Assembly: GCA_947306035.1 (NCBI GenBank)
Contig: CAMZFG010000079.1
Span: 1-5,746, forward strand
DNA from: an uncultured Clostridia bacterium
Lineage (GTDB): Bacteria > Bacillota > Clostridia > Oscillospirales > CAG-272
Direction: 5' to 3'
DNA: 5,746 nt
Shown here in pieces: positions 5,265 to 5,746 of the stretch; the first letter of the stretch is position 1; each line of letters starts with the position of its first letter. The position numbers and the translations under genes were made by a program. The notes beneath the pieces were generated by a model. The model searched no databases. It saw only the letters and a list, made by a program, of their open reading frames with translations, and had not been told where the DNA came from.

Positions 5265-5746
5265 ATGGAGAACAAGTATCAATATACCGTTGCCGTCGTC
5301 GGGTGCGGCCGCATTGCAAACGGCTCGCATTTTCCGGCGTTTGCCGCCATGGGCAACGTGCGGGTCAAATACGCCTGCGATCTGATCCTTGAAAAGGCCG
5401 AGGCCGTGCGCGACAAGTATGACTTTGTCGAACAGGCCGTCACCGACTACCGCGTGGCGCTCGCCGACCCCGAAGTGAGCGCCGTGTGGGTGCTGACCCC
5501 CAACTACGCGCACTACACCGTGACGATGGACGCGCTGCGCGCCGGCAAACACGTGCTGTGCGAAAAGCCCATCACCGTCAGTTACGCGCTCTCCAAAGAG
5601 ATGGCCGAAGAGGCCGAACGGCAGGGCAAACTGCTCAACATCGGCGTGTGCTGCCGGTATCATCGCTCGGTGGAACTGCTGCGGCAGATGCGGGAGGAGG
5701 GGCGCTTCGGCGAACTCTATCACGTCTACTGCAGTTTTCGCAGTTT
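5265..5746 (+). CDS. Gfo/Idh/MocA family NAD(P)-dependent oxidoreductase, N-terminal part, cut by window edge
   Basis: 160 codons are visible, with no stop before the window ends. The N-terminus 'YTVAVVGCGRIANGSHFPAF' (7-26) has the Rossmann GxGxxA dinucleotide-binding loop. 'WVLTPNYAHYTVTMDALRAGKHVLCEKPITV' spans 75-105 and includes the family's hallmark EKP (E100, K101, P102), whose lysine is the usual catalytic or cofactor-contacting residue. 'NIGVCCRYHRSVELLRQM' follows at 125-142, where the family has its substrate-domain entry. Such enzymes oxidise or reduce sugars, inositols, sugar acids or amino sugars; the substrate cannot be told from this half. The ATG at 5265 has AAAGGAG (5251-5257) seven bases upstream. 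It follows the MBL gene by 37 bases on the same strand, with no convincing terminator between, so co-transcription is possible but a functional link is not shown. Confidence 0.92.
   Translation, partial: MENKYQYTVAVVGCGRIANGSHFPAFAAMGNVRVKYACDLILEKAEAVRDKYDFVEQAVTDYRVALADPEVSAVWVLTPNYAHYTVTMDALRAGKHVLCEKPITVSYALSKEMAEEAERQGKLLNIGVCCRYHRSVELLRQMREEGRFGELYHVYCSFRS

Noticed and set aside
4079..5275. 398-codon minus-strand open frame opposite the MBL gene
   Set aside because: It is antisense to a gene with intact HxHxDH and GHHGS motifs, and its product is low-complexity in Val/His/Arg/Gly.
1..5746. CRISPR array, tRNA/rRNA, transposase, toxin-antitoxin or phage defence genes
   Set aside because: I looked for regularly spaced repeats, tRNA-like cloverleaf features and the hallmark motifs of these gene classes and saw none. 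The only repeats are the inverted pair and short palindromes listed.

Overview
The window looks like a piece of a moderately GC-rich Firmicutes (Clostridia-like, possibly an Oscillospiraceae/Ruminococcaceae relative) chromosome. The reasons are strong AGGAGG-type ribosome binding sites, a consensus sigma-A promoter, a DegV plus DAK-domain pair of the FakB/FakA type, and an HTH_3 regulator with a long helical C-terminus of a kind I associate with clostridia. Species cannot be named from this sequence. No RNA gene, CRISPR array, transposase or phage gene is visible.

Layout. (1) Positions 1-2075, plus strand: the C-terminal part of a DegV/FakB-like fatty-acid-binding protein, then after a single spacer base a full-length DAK-domain kinase of the FakA/YloV family. 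Together they probably form a two-part fatty acid kinase that phosphorylates exogenous or recycled fatty acids for phospholipid synthesis. (2) Positions 2084-2139: a strong hairpin terminator, able to work in both directions, between convergent genes. (3) Positions 2196-3263, minus strand: a visibly AT-richer gene for an Xre-family regulator of 355 residues. Its promoter region (about 3287-3373) carries a cluster of AACAA/TTGTT inverted repeats that bracket the predicted promoter, a layout typical of autoregulation. (4) Positions 3518-3560: a second copy, inverted, of the terminator-like repeat at 2084-2125, so the regulator module is bracketed by an imperfect 42-43 base inverted repeat. (5) Positions 3586-5227, plus strand: a consensus promoter (TTGACA-18-TATAAT), a 5' leader hairpin, then two overlapping genes. 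The first encodes a one-pass membrane protein with an Ig-like (DUF5011-like) outer domain. The second encodes an exported, membrane-anchored metallo-beta-lactamase-fold hydrolase related to the ComEC C-terminal domain. (6) Position 5265 to the end: the N-terminal 160 residues of a Gfo/Idh/MocA family NAD(P)-dependent oxidoreductase, cut by the window edge.

How they fit together. The fatty acid kinase pair is a clear functional unit. The Ig-like membrane protein and the MBL hydrolase are translationally coupled and both predicted to sit at the outer face of the membrane, so they probably act together; their substrate is unknown. The oxidoreductase follows after 37 bases without a terminator and may be co-transcribed. 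The regulator looks like a separate, perhaps acquired, self-regulated module. The most interesting points are the inverted repeat pair around the regulator, the operator-like array, and the MBL/Ig-like surface pair with its cysteine cluster. I found no clear evidence of a wholly new system.
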